From Anaerotruncus sp. (GTDB lineage: Bacteria; Bacillota; Clostridia; Oscillospirales; Acutalibacteraceae), in assembly GCA_022009795.1 (NCBI GenBank), contig CP091724.1, positions 1,029,501-1,093,500 of the forward strand: a stretch of 64,000 nucleotides of DNA, given 5' to 3'. Position 1 is the first letter of the stretch, and each line of letters begins with the position of its first letter. Below are positions 19,123-30,850 of the stretch, piece after piece. The notes under the pieces were generated by a model, which saw only the letters and a list, made by a program, of their open reading frames with translations, was not told the DNA's origin and did not search any database. The position numbers and the translations under genes were made by a program.

Positions 19123-21728
19123 TTAATGAGCCTCATACCAGGTTTTGCCGATTTTGCCGTCCGCAAGCAGCTTGACGCTGAATTTGCAGGCGTTTTCCAT
19201 TTCTTCGGTAACGATTTGCAGGGCCTTATCCGCCTCTTCAAGCGGAGCCTCAACTATAAGCTCGTCGTGCACCTGCAAAATAAGGCGTGATTTCATATTT
19301 TCCTTCTCAATGCGGTTATCCACCCTGATCATTGCGATTTTGATTATATCCGCGGCCGTGCCCTGAATCGGCATATTCATTGCCACTCTTTCGCCGAAAG
19401 CGCGCATCATGTGATTTGAAGACGCAAGCTCCGGCAAATAGCGGCGGCGTTTAAACAAAGTTTGAGCGTAGCCGTTTTCCTTAGCGTCCGCCACCATTTT
19501 ATTCATATATTCGGCAACACCCGAAAAAAATGATTTAAATAGCCGTTTATATAATCCTTTGCCTCTTTAACCGAAACACCGATATCCTTTGCTAGGCTGA
19601 AGGCGCCTATGCCGTAAACAATGCCGAAATTAACCGCCTTGGCGCGCGAGCGCAATAAAGGAGTTACCATTTCGGCAGGCAGATTAAACACCTGCGCCGC
19701 CGTGGTGCGGTGAATATCCTCGCCGTTATTGAATGCGGCAATCATATTTTTATCGTTTGCCAAAGCGGCAAGCACGCGAAGCTCAATTTGGCTGTAATCC
19801 GCGTCAATCAGCGTTTTGCCTTCTCCCGCAACAAAGAAACGGCGCATTTCCTTGCCCAGCTCCGTTCTTATCGGTATATTTTGCAAATTCGGCTCAAGCG
19901 AGGAAATTCTGCCCGTGCGGGTTTCAACCTGATTAAAAGAAGTGTGAATTCTTCCGTCCGCCGCGATAACCTTTAATAGGCCGTCGCAATAAGTGGATTT
20001 CAGCTTTGAAAGGCTTCTGTATTCCAAAATAAGCTTAACTATCGGATATTCGGGTGCAAGCTCCTCCAATATTTCCGCTTTTGTGGAATAGCCGCTTTTT
20101 CGTTTTTCTTTTTGCAGGGAATTTGCAGCTCTTCAAACAGCACAACACCGAGCTGCTTTTGGAGAATTTATGTTAAACTCGTGCCCCGCGGCTTCGTATA
20201 TCTGCGATGTAAGCTCCTTAATCCTTGCAAAAAGCTTATCCGAAAAGCTTTCTATACCCTCTTTATCCACCTCAAAGCCCGCGATTTCCATTTTGCCGAG
20301 GACGCGCGCAAGCGGCAATTCGATATTTTCAAGAAGTTCCTTTTGATTTGCTTCTTCAAGCTTTTTCATCCGTTTTTGCAAACAAATCGGCAAGCACAGC
20401 AGCGTTTACAACATTTTCATCTGCCGAGCCGAGCTCGTTTTTTTATATTCGGGAACGGAAACGCCGTATTCCGCACAAAGGTGGGAAATTTCATAATTAC
20501 TGTCCGACGGGCGAAGCAAATATGCCGAAAGCATTAAATCTCCGCGCACATTTTTTTGCAAGCCGTGCCGAGCGAAGCGGCAAGGCGGTGAAGATATTTT
20601 TGTGTTGTAAGAATATTTTTTTCAACATCACTTTCAAAAAAATGATTTTTATAAATTCGGCATGTCCCTCGTCAAACGAATGAACAGCCGTGATTTCATC
20701 GCCGTTTGCAAAATAAATATCGGTGATTTCATTTTCCGAAACGGCGCAGTAAAAATATGCTTTGCCGCCGAATTCGAGGCTTGAATAATCTGCCTCTTTT
20801 TTGATTATACTTCTGTTTACCTTTTTCGGGCTCCGGCTCATGCGCGTCATTTATATTCAGCTCAAACTTATCCATAAGGCTGAAAAGCTCATATTTAGCA
20901 AAAAGCCTTGCCGCATCCGCACTTTTTTTCGGCAGGCACATAATCGGCTGCATTTGTATCAACAGGGGCGTTTGTTCTGATTGTGCCGAGATCAAGCGAA
21001 AGATATGCTTTTTTTCTTTATCACGGCGCAGCTTTTTCACGCACGCCCGGCTTAATTTCAAGCTCATCGAGGTGCTCGTAAATATAATCAATATTATGAT
21101 AATCGTGAATAAGCGAAAGGGCCGTTTTTCGCGCCGACTCCCCGCAACGCCGGGAATATTATCGCTGGAATCGCCCTGAAGCGCCTTAACCTGAATAAGC
21201 TCCTGCGGAGTAACTCCGTATTCTGCCTCAATGGCAGCTTCGTCGTAAGGGTCGGTTACCGCTTTGCCTGCTTTTGTGTGAGCAAGAAGCACCGTTACGC
21301 CGCCGTGAGCCAGCTGAAGCGAATCTCTGTCTCCGGTTGCTATAAAGCAAAGATCGCCGTTTTCACGGCATTTTTGAGCGAGCGTGCCGAGAATATCATC
21401 AGCCTCCCAGCCCTCACATTCAAGAGTTTTTGATTCCGAGGCTTTTTTTAATATTTCCTTTATCATCGGCATTTGCGAGCGCAGTTCATCGGGCATTGCG
21501 TGGCGGCCCGCTTTGTAATCCGCAAACATTTTTGTGGCGGAAGGTGGGCGCATGCAAATCAAAAGCAACGGCAATTGCCTCTGCCTGCGACATTTCTTTA
21601 AGTCTGAGCAAAATATTCAAAAAGCCGTAAACGGCATTTGTGTATATTCCGCTTTTGGTGGTGAGCACTTTAATTCCGTAAAATGCCCTGTTCATGATAC
21701 TGTTGCCGTCCACAACAAGAAGTCTCAT
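19123..21728 (-). CDS. polA: DNA polymerase I
   Basis: Repair and Okazaki-fragment polymerase, about 865 residues. Order: 5'-nuclease (starts MRLLVVDGNSIMNRAFYG; EGWEADDILGTLA), a middle domain, then the polymerase with motif A DADYSQIELRVLAAL, motif B RSRAKAVNFGIVYGIGAF and motif C VHDELIVEAP. The 3'-5' exonuclease DxE motif is absent (AYFYCAVSENEI in its place), so proofreading is probably lost, as in Bacillus Pol I. At least eight +1 shifts split the gene. Start 21728 has GAGGA upstream. Confidence 0.94.
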
Positions 21729-21945
21729 CAAAATTCCTCACTTTTCCGGGTAAGCAAGCGAGAGTAAACCGAACAAGTTTTTCGTTTGCTGATTTCTCGC
21801 ATAGCTTTGTTAAAACACTTGTTAATCCGAATTTAAGCGTTTGCATTTTTCGCAAATGATTATACCGCAAATTTGCGCATATATCAACAGCGGCAAACGA
21901 ATTTATCGCCTGCCGCTGCTTTTTTTAATCTCTATTTATAAATTA

Positions 21946-23213
21946 TTATCTATTTGTAAGCCCGTCTATGCCGTCTTTATCAAACATGCAACAAGCCTCT
22001 ATCATAATCTCTATGCCGGCTTTGATGGCCTCGGGGCGCAGATTTTCGGGAGTGTCAAGCCTGGTGTGATAATATCTCGGCGGAGCCGGATCCATTGCGG
22101 CAAAGCCCGTTGCCGGGATTCCGCGCTGGGTAAACGAAGCGGCGTCGGAGCCGCCTATGTAAATAGATTCATATTTAACATCAAATCCGCAGTTTGCGCA
22201 GGCATCGTGCACCAAAACCTTAGTGCCTTCGTGATGCTGCAAGGTGCCTGAGAGATCGCGATGATAAACAGCCATGGTTTCCAAATCGCGGAAGGTGTCA
22301 AGCGCCACAACGCAGGTTGGGATTTCTTTAAGTTCTTTTTCATGAGCCTTGGCATATGCCTTTGAGCCTCTGAGGCCCGCTTCCTCCGAGCCGGAGCAAA
22401 TCACAACGACCTCGGTGTTTTCAAAGCGAACCTTAGCCTCATCGAGCGCTTTAACAGCAGCCATGCCCACATAGCAGCCCGAAAGGTTATCCGAAGCGCC
22501 GGGAACGGATTTCGTCCAGCTTTGGAAGAAAAGAAAAGCAAATTCAAACGGTATGAAAACGCAGGAAACAACAAAGAACAAAATGAAAAACCACCTTGCG
22601 CTTTGAATATTAACGGCTGCGCCGCCCTTGCCGGCAATAATGCACATAAGTGCAAACACCGTTTGCACAATAAGACCAACAACCGCGGGAATTTCAACAA
22701 AAAGCTTCGCCTGAAGGCCGCCGATAAGGTAATTGAGAGTCCATTCAAACTGTGAATCGGAATGCCCCACCATAACTATGCGCTGCTTAACCTCGCCCTT
22801 GGGCTTTCTTACGGCAATCATATTGTGAGAGGTTTGCTTCGGGAAAAGAAAATCATCAAATTCCTTATACATAAGAAATTCAAAAAAACAAGCGGCACAA
22901 ACGCGCAAATGCAAAGAATTAGCGCCGCAATCGGGCTTGCAAACCAATTCACAAAAACGCTTGCGATTCCGCAGGCAACCGTGAAAGGAATAAAGCCCAT
23001 AAAGCCTTGGCGGTGCAGAGTAAATTCCTCGATTCGGGTTTCCTCACAATAGTTTTTCATATCCTTTTGAAACCACTGCTGTGCCCTGTATTCCTCCGGC
23101 GAGCCGGGCTTTCTGGGCCCGATGCGCCTGCACACCTTTGTAATTCCCTTAACGGCATATTCCACCTGGCGGTCTATGTCGAAATCCTTACTGTATTCCA
23201 ATGCTGTTTTCAT
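21946..23213 (-). CDS. Membrane M28-family peptidase (paralogue 1)
   Basis: Zinc aminopeptidase-like protein with membrane segments. Possible zinc ligands follow the M28 order: GHSDS, GASDNLSG, SGSEEAGLRGS (catalytic Glu plus ligand), ALDTFRD and RYYHTRLDTPE. Two hydrophobic pairs lie before the first ligand and another two between the His and Asp ligands. A +1 shift near 22850 splits the first 120 residues from the rest. Start 23213 has GGGG upstream. The paralogue at 23506-24888 has the same layout, suggesting an old duplication. Substrate unknown. Confidence 0.82.
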
Positions 23214-23505
23214 AAATTTTCCCCTTTAAAAACAAATTCAACATATGAATTTTAGCACACATTAAAAAAATTTATGCAAGCATTATATACAAATACGCAG
23301 CGGCAATTCGGCATAAAAAAATGTAAATTTATAACAAAGGTTATTGTTGAACAAGCACTGTGCGGTTTAATGCAACCGATTTACCGCCTACTTAATCGGC
23401 GTGCAAAAGCAAAATCACGCCATTCCGATCAAGCTGCCGAGCACGAAATCATAATAAATGGGGGCATCCGTGCAGGAATGCCCCCATTTTTTTATATTAT
23501 TTTAG
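23214..23505. other. Intergenic region with bidirectional terminator
   Basis: No gene seen. AATGGGGGCAT / ATGCCCCCATT (23457-23489) with A and T runs on either side can stop transcription from both directions. Confidence 0.7.
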
Positions 23506-24888
23506 TTATTCAACATTCCTCAAAGCCGCGATTATTTTTTTGAGGGCCGTTAAAAGCCGTTTTTTTCTCCTGGAAAGCGGCAATTTTATCGATAACGCCG
23601 AGCACAACCTCAAAGCCGTCGCCCACCGTTTCCATATCAAATCTTTTCGGGCATATCGCGCCATGTGTGATAATAATATGTAAGCACGGGATTTTTGAGC
23701 CGCAAAGGTAACGGATTTGATACCCGCTTTTGTGAGGGGTGTGCTGTCGCATCCGCCTACAGGGTTGTGAATGCAATAATTTGTTTTGCTTTCAACGCCC
23801 ACTTCCTTAAAGGTGTCCTTAAACATTTGCTCAAGATCCTTGTCAAAGCGGGTGAACTGCCAATCGTCCTTAATAACAACCTCAAAATATTCCTTATCAG
23901 CAACGGAATCGATGTTTATATTCCAAGCATTTTTGGTAAGATCATCGTTTTTATGTTCTTCGGCAAATGCCATAGAGCCTCTGAGGCCCGCTTCTTCAGA
24001 GCCGCAGTTAAAATCAACTATACGGCAGTTTTTAGGCATTTTGTCGGGATTTTCGGCAAAATACTTTGTAACGGCATAGCTGAGTGCACAGCCCGTTGCA
24101 TTATCCATTGCGCCTCTTGAGGCATTGCGCCCGTGAGGATCCGCCCACATAATAACAAAGCAGCTGCCGAGAGCCGTGATTGCGGGCATAAACAGCATTG
24201 CCGTATTCAAGCGGGCAAAAGATTCTGAATAAAAAGCGTTATATGCAAACTGAGCGCCGAAATAACAACCGCCGTAAATAACCGCCATTGCAATCGAAAC
24301 GCCGATCATAAAGAAAACGCAAAGTGCACCGAAGCCGACCTTGCCGTAAGTGGCAATCATGCCGAGAGCGGGCTTGTGCTTATATTTATATGAATGCTCG
24401 GAATGGCGCCAGGTCCAGCTTGTGTCCGTATGGCCGGAAAGAATGATGGTGTAATCATATTTACCGTCCGGCGGAAGAAGCTCACCGTATGTGTTTTTGC
24501 GAAATTTGCTGCCTGAAAAAAACATATCAAACCATGTTTTTATAAAGGAAAAACGCTGAACACAAGCCACACAACAACGGCAATGCCGAAAAAAATGCCA
24601 TGCCGAACCAGAGCGTTTCAATTTTAAGCGCAAAATAAGAAAGCACGCTTAAAAATAATTCCTGCGTAACCGGCATAAGGAATACCGCCGATAGAAGCCC
24701 TCGGCGAAACCGCAAATTCCTCCTGCTTAGGCTCAATACCGATTTCACGGAGCTTATCGCCCATGTAATCGGCGTACTTTTTCTCGTTGTCCGAGCCGGG
24801 CAGCCTTGAACCGATTTTTCTTTGCCGCATGAGTAACAATGTCATATGCCACTTGCGCGTATTTTTTTAATTTTCGTCTTTCACTCAA
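23506..24888 (-). CDS. Membrane M28-family peptidase (paralogue 2)
   Basis: Same architecture as its neighbour: SGHTDTSWTW, GAMDNATGCALS, CGSEEAGLRGS, NIDSVADKEY and a C-terminal YYYHTWRDMPEK supply the M28 ligand set, with four hydrophobic segments split around the first ligand. TTG at 24888 follows AGGAGGT closely and fits the N-terminus LSERRKLKKYAQVAYD. Shifts near 24800, 24650, 24550 and 23655 break the frame. The exact last residues are uncertain (23506-23512). It sits upstream of its paralogue. Confidence 0.8.
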
Positions 24889-25090
24889 TTGACCTCCTAT
24901 AATGAAATACAAAACAAGTTTATCACACTATTTACAATTTGGCAACTTTTGTTAAAAAATTAACATATCGAACAGGAGAACGATTTGTGCATGCATATTT
25001 AATAATTTTTTTAAATATAAAGAAAACGGCAACGCGCATTAAAAACGCATTGCCGAAATCTGCAAAAAAATAAAATTATTATAAATGGAG
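24889..25090. other. Intergenic region with coaX terminator
   Basis: CGGCAACGCG / CGCATTGCCG hairpin at 25030-25055 is followed on the minus strand by TTTTCTTT, downstream of coaX. The rest is AT-rich without a gene. Confidence 0.65.
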
Positions 25091-25864
25091 TTAATTTATT
25101 TTTTTATTCTTGTTATAAATAATTTTTTTAAGCCGTCCAGCAGCAAATTTTTCATCCACAACGACTTCGATTTTTAAGTGCCTTTGAAATGGCATTTGCA
25201 AGGCCGCCGGTTAAAACAACCGTTGCTTTTTTTCGCCAAGTTCCTCCTCAAAGCGGGAAACCATGCCCTCTATCATGGCCGCAGTGCCGATAACCGAGCC
25301 GCATTTCATTGCGTCTATCGTGTTTGCGCCGATGATTTTGGAGGGGGCGGAAATATCGATTTGCGGCAGCTGAGCCGTGCCGCTCGCAAGCGAATTTATG
25401 GCTGTTTTAACACCGCACATTATCGCGCCGCCGAGGTGCGCGCCGTTTTTATCTATAACGGAGGCCGTTGTGGCCGTGCCGATATCAAAAAGCACGGCGG
25501 GAAGCGGATATTTGTTTATAACCGCCACATCTCCCACAACCAAATCGGCGCCCATTTCGGCAGGATTGTCAAGCTTAATATTAAGCCCTGTTTTTATTCC
25601 GGGGCCGACAATGATAAGTTCCTTGCCGCAAACGAGCATAACGGCTTTCTTCAGCGTGCGCACAAGTGCGGGAACAACGCTTGAAATTATGCCGCCGTCA
25701 ATATTCGAAACGCCGTTTATATCAAGAAAAGTTTTCAGCTTCATCGAATATTCGATCTCGGTTTCCATAACATTCGTTGAAAGTCTGCCGCAGCAAACAA
25801 GCTCATCGCCGTTCCAAACTCCGAGCACTATATTCGTGTTTCCGACATCTATTGCAAGTATCAT
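25091..25864 (-). CDS. coaX: Type III pantothenate kinase
   Basis: First step of CoA synthesis, ASKHA fold. The phosphate-1 loop is MILAIDVGNTNIVLGVW, then GADLVVGDVAV and the FDIGTATTASVID adenosine region. The last 45 residues (ATVVLTGGLANAI and onward) lie past +1 A-run shifts near 25228 and 25175. Start 25864 has AAGGAAG upstream. It separates the M28 pair from the prophage block. Confidence 0.94.
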
Positions 25865-25980
25865 ATCACAACTTCCTTTTTGAAGAAATCAATCGGCCGA
25901 GCCGAGCAAACTCATTATAATATAACACCGCGCCAAAGTAAAGCAAATTAAATACCGCAAAATCAAATTTTGCGCTGCAT

Positions 25981-26467
25981 TTACACCGGCTGCCTAAATA
26001 AAATGTAAAAATAGCCAACTCCCTTTGCATTAAGCGCGGCATATTCATTCCCCACAGTGGCGGAGGTGGATTGCTTAACAATTATGTCACTTCCCGAAAT
26101 CCGCAGGCCGATACTTGCACCTGCCTTTGATGCAGCGGCAAAATAATGCGTGCAGGCTTTCGTTTCAAACTTGGTTACAATCGCCGCACCCGAAAGAGGA
26201 AACACCAACGCATAGCACGCCTCAAACGGGCAGCCCGTGGCGATTGTTTTTTCTATTGCGCCGTCACCGAAATATGTGCCGACATATATCGGCGTTTCAA
26301 GCCTTTTCCCTGTCCTCCTGCGAAAGATGCGTTTGCATATCGCCCGTATGGCTGCCGAAAGCCGCGTCTATTTTTTCGTTATCGCTGTTGTAATCCGCCA
26401 TCTTGGGCCTGTCCGTTCCTATCCAGCTGTTAAGCTGCAAATTGGCGGTTTTGTTTGATGAACTCAT
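25981..26467 (-). CDS. Phage tail-fibre-like protein (XkdV position)
   Basis: About 160 residues. The N-terminus NLQLNSWIGTDRPKMADYNS, then IDAAFGSHTGDMQTHLS, is a common Firmicutes tail-fibre start. It is joined by one shift near 26300 to a short beta-rich C-terminus ending FYILFRQPV. It is far shorter than usual fibres, so it is either a truncated fibre or a minimal form. It is the last gene of the phage block; no holin, lysin or further fibre follows before coaX. Confidence 0.65.
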
Positions 26468-26521
26468 ATTAACCAACCTTTCCGGCTGCGTTTTAAAGCG
26501 GCAGCAGCCGCGCCGCGTGAT

Positions 26522-27073
26522 TTATTCCGCAATTCCGTCCCACACAAAAAAGCGAAATTCAAAGCCGTCCCTGATATACCAAGGCAAATCCAGCTCATCC
26601 TGCTTTTCGCACTTTATCGCACCGAATTTAAAAGGATTAACCGAAACAAGCGGATAATTGTTTTTAAGAAAATCCGCCATATCGTAAAGCCCTTGCTGTG
26701 TAATATTCCACAATCCGAACCAAATAACCTGCTGATCATAAACCGTGCTTAGATCGCTAATGGCATTGAAAGCGGCTCTAAACTCATCAAAGGCTTCAAC
26801 CTCGGGCACATATGAAAGCCGCTCAATTACCGCCGCGCGTGTTTCATCCTCGGTTTCGGCAGGCACAAGCGAAAGCAGCGAGCAATATTCGGCAAGCCCG
26901 GCTTCATCGCAGCTTTGCGCAAAAACATTCGCAAGCCCGCGGTCGAGCATATCATAAAGGAGCTGCACCCCCGCGGAACAGCCGCGCATTTCGGCTGCGG
27001 CAACGCTTTTCGGCAACGCAGGAATTCCCGCGTTTTCGCAAAGTGAAATCAGCCTTTCATATGCGTTACTCAT
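26522..27073 (-). CDS. XkdU/YmfQ-like baseplate wedge protein (DUF2313)
   Basis: About 183 residues. It starts MSNAYERLISL at 27073 inside the stop of the baseplate J gene (overlap of 8 bp). Features: repeated VPAETEDETRAAVIERLS and the C-terminal WYIRDGFEFRFFVWDGIAE, as in YmfQ/XkdU proteins that cap the baseplate wedge of contractile tails. Its place directly after the baseplate J gene supports this. Intact. Confidence 0.7.
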   Translation of the reverse strand: MSNAYERLISLCENAGIPALPKSVAAAEMRGCSAGVQLLYDMLDRGLANVFAQSCDEAGLAEYCSLLSLVPAETEDETRAAVIERLSYVPEVEAFDEFRAAFNAISDLSTVYDQQVIWFGLWNITQQGLYDMADFLKNNYPLVSVNPFKFGAIKCEKQDELDLPWYIRDGFEFRFFVWDGIAE

Positions 27074-28145
27074 ACACATCCGCCTCCACGCTTTCAAGCG
27101 AAAGATAAGCGAGCGAATCGCAAACCGCAACACCCGCGGCGGAGGGCGAAAGCGAAACCTCGGCATATTCGATTCCGTCTATCGCTGATAAACCGAGCAC
27201 CAAAGCCGTAGATGATATATTCTGCCCGATTTTTGTTGCAGAGCACAGCTGCGTGATTTTTTCCTCTGCGGCGGCCTTTACCGAGGATTTATCCGCACCG
27301 GCGGAAACCTTGATTGCCGCAAACGCGGAAAACTTCTGCGGTGTTGCCGTTATATATTCATATTGCATGCCCGCATATTTATATTCCCAAAACGCACTGC
27401 TGAGCTGTGATTCAATGCCGGTTGTAAGATTATCGCCTGCCGCTTTTATGCAAATTTGCATGCAATTTTTGCTTTGATCGTAAGCAAACGCCGCGTCGAG
27501 CACGCCGTCAACTTTAAGGGCAAGCTGTTTATAAGCGTCCTCCGTCAAATAATTAAACTTGCCTGCATACGATTGCAAAATACGGCTTCTGATCGCTTCG
27601 TCGCTTTCCTCGTCACTGCCGCCGATTATCGCGCTGTTATTTGTTACCGTGCTTACATAATCCGGCGGGTTCACCATAACGGTAATTCTGTTTGCAGCGC
27701 AATTAAACTCCGATCCGTTCGCAAGTGCCTCGCACTTGGCACTCACGCTGCTTTGCCCCGCAGGGCACACAACGCTTTCTGTGGTTTTAAACTGCACCAG
27801 CGGATTATCCTTATCAGAACAAACCGTGTTCTTCGGGAATTTCAACCTCCCTGTTTAAATCGGCGGGCACGGAAAAAGTTATAATGCCTGCCGCCTTTCT
27901 TCCCGTTTTTTCTCTTTTTATGCCGCGCATTTCGGCATGCATGTCAAGATATTTGCCCAAAGCGGTTTTTTTGCAAAAAGCCTGTTTCAGCACGAAATCT
28001 GCATTTGCGGCGGCCGCATAAATCTCGCTTGCAACCGCCTTAAATTTCATATCCGTTTCCGAATAATTTTTTTATATTTTTCGCCGCATTCATCATAAAA
28101 AAAGCGCTGCGCATCCGAGTTAAAATTTGATTATATGTTAAGCTC
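27066..28145 (-). CDS. Baseplate J/gp47-like protein (XkdT)
   Basis: Wedge protein of contractile tails. It shows MKFKAVASEIYAAAANADF, GKYLDMHAEMRGIKREKTG, then VNPPDYVSTVTNNSAIIGG with DEESDEAIRSRIL, the core signature of baseplate J proteins. The N-terminus is out of frame near 28075. A TTG at 28145 overlapping the upstream stop is the likely start. A second shift near 27840 divides the first third from the rest. About 360 residues. Confidence 0.85.
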
Positions 28146-28416
28146 AAAATTCAATATTCACCGTCCTTTCCTTTCCGTTTGCAATAAGCGTTATTTTATA
28201 TGCGTTTTCCGCTTTTTCGGCGGCGGCAACAAAAACGCCGTCTGCCGATTTAAGCGCCTCACCGACAAGGCACGCCGCCTCGCTTTCATCCGAGGGATTT
28301 GCCGCAATTCCGTATTCCGGCTCGGGATAAAAAGAGCCTTTTTTTGAATTTAAAATTCTTTTCGCGTTTTCAAAAGCCTCGTCTTCATCTGCCGAGGCCG
28401 CATTGGTTTGAGCCAT
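28144..28416 (-). CDS. XkdS-like phage protein (DUF2634)
   Basis: About 90 residues: ENAKRILNSKKGSFYPEPEY, GIAANP, then ALKSADGVFVAAAEK and a C-terminal TVNIEF. Size and position between the XkdQ-like and XkdT genes match the XkdS / gp25-like family of baseplate wedge proteins. ATG at 28416 is preferred over GTG 28422, with AAAGG upstream. Confidence 0.65.
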   Translation of the reverse strand: MAQTNAASADEDEAFENAKRILNSKKGSFYPEPEYGIAANPSDESEAACLVGEALKSADGVFVAAAEKAENAYKITLIANGKERTVNIEF

Positions 28417-28431
28417 TCGCACCCTGCCTTT

Positions 28432-28545
28432 CTAATTTTTTTCGGTTATTTTTCCGTTTTTGCCTATTACCGCTCCGTTTATAACAACGCTGCCGTCTGA
28501 CCTAAGCAAAATATAAGCTCCCGAAAGAGAGCATATTTTTTTATT
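28432..28545 (-). CDS. Small phage ORF in the XkdR position
   Basis: A frame of about 34 codons ends GAYILLRSDGSVVINGAVIG plus KNGKITEKN. It resembles the end of a DUF2577/XkdR-like protein, but no start codon is clean, so it may be a truncated remnant. Confidence 0.35.
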   Translation of the reverse strand, partial: NKKICSLSGAYILLRSDGSVVINGAVIGKNGKITEKN

Positions 28546-29721
28546 TCACCGTTTTTCAAATTCGACTGCACGGCTTTTTGTGCCTGCTATCGCACCGCCG
28601 AACGGACTGCCGATAATCAAAACCTCTTCACCCGCGGGTGCGCAAAAAGAATAGCCGTAAGGCGCATAAACCTCGGCATTTCTGTTGCCCTCGCCCGCGT
28701 CCACATTCGCTGTGCCTCCGAGGGTAACCGTGCCCTTTTCCGCAAAACTTTCCGCCTGCGAATTATAATTTTTTTGTTCAGCCACATAATTTAAGTAACC
28801 CTCCTCCGTTTCCGGGATAAAATGCACGGTTGTGGTTTCTCCGCCGGCATTTTTTGCTCTTATTGTTTTCATCACGATAAAAGCCTGCCCTTCAAAGCCT
28901 TTAAACGGCAATGTTACGCGCCCCGCAAGCTTAAAATCGGCATCGCGGGAGAAAACGACCTGCACCGTGCAAAATGATTTTTCGGAATTTTTCAGCATTT
29001 GCACGCATTTTTTATCGCGCTGCCACGGCGGAAGCGCCGAAAGATTAACAAGCCGCCTGCGCAAAACAGAATTTTCCGCGGCAAGCTTGCTTTCAAGATG
29101 ATAAATATATTTATCGGCAGGATTGATTTTGTAATCCACGCGGCTTATAACGGCACTTCTGTCGTAAACAACAGCAGCGGAAATCACATCTTTTTCATCG
29201 GCGGCGATTATATTGCCGTTTTTCTCGAACGCTTTAAGCTCGTTTTCCGGTGAAACATAAATTGCCGTGCCGTGGGTATAAAGCATAAAATCGTTTATCG
29301 CCGCATAGCAGCTTTTGCCTTTTTGAACGGCATATGAGCCTTGCGAAGCAACTTGCGGCAGTGCAAATTTAATTCCGAAAGGCTCTGCACAGCACAGCCA
29401 AAGCTGTTTTGATGTGGGGTGCCTGTATTCGCAGGGAATCGCCTCGTTATCCACCAAAAACACTGCCGCCGCTTCTGGCGTAAACATAAATATATCCGCC
29501 GTCTGTCAGCACGCTTTTTTTGCTTATCCGCAAAGCCGCAAAATATTTTTTCACCGCCTCGGCGCGCAATGATTTTGCCGATTTTAACGCAGCTTTCGGC
29601 GCAGATAAATTTAATCTGCAAGCCGTCGCACGCGGCGGAGGTTTCGCTCACAAGCTCGTAAGACAAAATATTGTCCGCCTGCACCGCATTGCCGTTTATA
29701 TCGTATATTTCAAAAAGTCAA
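28546..29721 (-). CDS. XkdQ-like baseplate hub protein
   Basis: About 390 residues. TTG at 29721 overlaps the stop of the LysM gene (TTGA). The N-terminus FEIYDINGNAVQADNILSYE is joined across +1 shifts near 29708 and 29515 to a long second part (YRHPTSKQLWLCCAEPFGIK to AVEFEKR). Length, position after the LysM gene and the late-protein-D/hub-like beta pattern fit XkdQ, the hub that initiates tail assembly. Confidence 0.6.
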
Positions 29722-30232
29722 TTTATAATCACCCTCGTTCCCAAAGGCACATCAAACGGGGTTTTAAAGCAGTTCAGCCTCATAATTTTCTCAACCGAAA
29801 CGCCGCACCGCGCCGCGATTTCAAATGCGTTTTCATTTTCGAGTGCCACAGTGCTTTTGCAAACCAAGCTTGCCGATTTGCCCGTTTGCGATTCCGTAAA
29901 CTGTGCGGAATACGATATATAATTTTCTGCGGCATTGCGCGTTGCTTCAAAAGATGTGAAAAAAGCATTGAAATAATCGCCGCCCGGCAAAAGCAGTGCA
30001 CCCGCGTGCTTTTTGGCTTTGCAGGGCATAAAGCCTTTTAACCGCCGCCTCGCCCTCGTGCCCGTAAAACCTGCCGGATATTTTTTTATAACCGCGGCAT
30101 CATAGCATATTTCCTGCGCCGCCGTGCCGAAGCCCAACAAAGGCTTCAAAGCCGCTTGATTTTTGATTTTTTTAAAGGATATTTTTTTGCGGATTTTGAA
30201 AAAAATTCAAAATCCTTGTATTTGAGTTTCAA
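29718..30232 (-). CDS. LysM-containing tail protein (XkdP-like)
   Basis: About 170 residues. TTG 30232 has AAGGAAGG upstream. The C-terminal LysM domain reads NENAFEIAARCGVSVEKIMR, then PFDVPLGTRVIIN. The middle has SARFTE-like SYSAQFTESQTGKSA. Shifts near 30160, 30070 and 30010 disturb the N-terminal half. In PBSX-like phages this gene follows the tape measure; here no tape measure precedes it. Confidence 0.7.
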
Positions 30233-30339
30233 TAAGCACCTTCCTTTTTCAAAAGCGGCCGCAGGCGCACCCCTGCGGCCTTTTTAACGCGTGCAAAGAT
30301 ACACTCTCTTTGCACGGCACACCAAGTGATTACGGCTTT
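30233..30339. other. Scar between head and baseplate genes: two hairpins
   Basis: Only two hairpins are seen: GGCCGCAGG / CCCTGCGGCC (30257-30280) and GTGCAAAGA / TCTTTGCAC (30291-30315). Sheath, tube, chaperone and tape-measure genes would normally sit here. Confidence 0.6.
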
Positions 30340-30450
30340 TTATAATTCGCTTTGCGGCACATAATCATACCTCATCGAATCAAGCCGCAAATATTCGGAA
30401 AGCTCCTCCGTGCTTAAATATTCGATATTATCGTTTTCCGTTTTAATCAC
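30340..30450 (-). CDS. Small phage protein overlapping the tail-completion gene
   Basis: 36 codons from GTG 30450: VIKTENDNIEYLSTEELSEY and onward, ending YDYVPQSEL. It overlaps the upstream stop by eight bases, as is usual in this block. Function unknown; could be a small connector or the start of a lost tail gene. Confidence 0.45.
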   Translation of the reverse strand: MIKTENDNIEYLSTEELSEYLRLDSMRYDYVPQSEL

Positions 30451-30850
30451 CGCCCGCAAATTTAAAAATATCGGAATATGTTATTTCCGTGCGCCGAACA
30501 AAGCATTGCACCTTTGTGTGCGAGTGGGCTTCATTCAGCTTAACGGCTGAAACATTATCCGAATACGCCGCCGCGCAAATTCGGCTCACTGCCTGTGCAA
30601 TATCAAATCCGAGCATGCTCCACGGCACATAGATATCCGCAAAAAGAGTTAAACTTCCCGCCCTTATATCTTGCTCCAGTGCCGTGTTTTGTACGCTGCC
30701 GCCGACAAAGCCGCAAATCACCGTTGCCCTTGCAGGGCAGGTGGGCTTAACGGCGGAGGCGTATGATTTGGCGACGGTGATATCGGAGAAAAATTCATCC
30801 GCCTTTATTTTTTCAATAAGCTCGGAAAGCAAAGAATCAACATCCGTCAT
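30443..30850 (-). CDS. Phage head-tail joining protein
   Basis: 135 residues, intact, starting MTDVDSLLSELIEKIKADE at 30850 (ATGA overlap with the gene before). Position three genes after the capsid matches the tail-terminator/head-tail joining group (XkdJ-like region). No catalytic motif. Family not firmly recognised. Confidence 0.5.
   Translation of the reverse strand: MTDVDSLLSELIEKIKADEFFSDITVAKSYASAVKPTCPARATVICGFVGGSVQNTALEQDIRAGSLTLFADIYVPWSMLGFDIAQAVSRICAAAYSDNVSAVKLNEAHSHTKVQCFVRRTEITYSDIFKFAGGD

Noticed and set aside
30320..30331. 12-bp match CACCAAGTGATT between the phage scar and 45256-45267
   Set aside because: Too short to mean anything over 64 kb without further shared sequence on either side.
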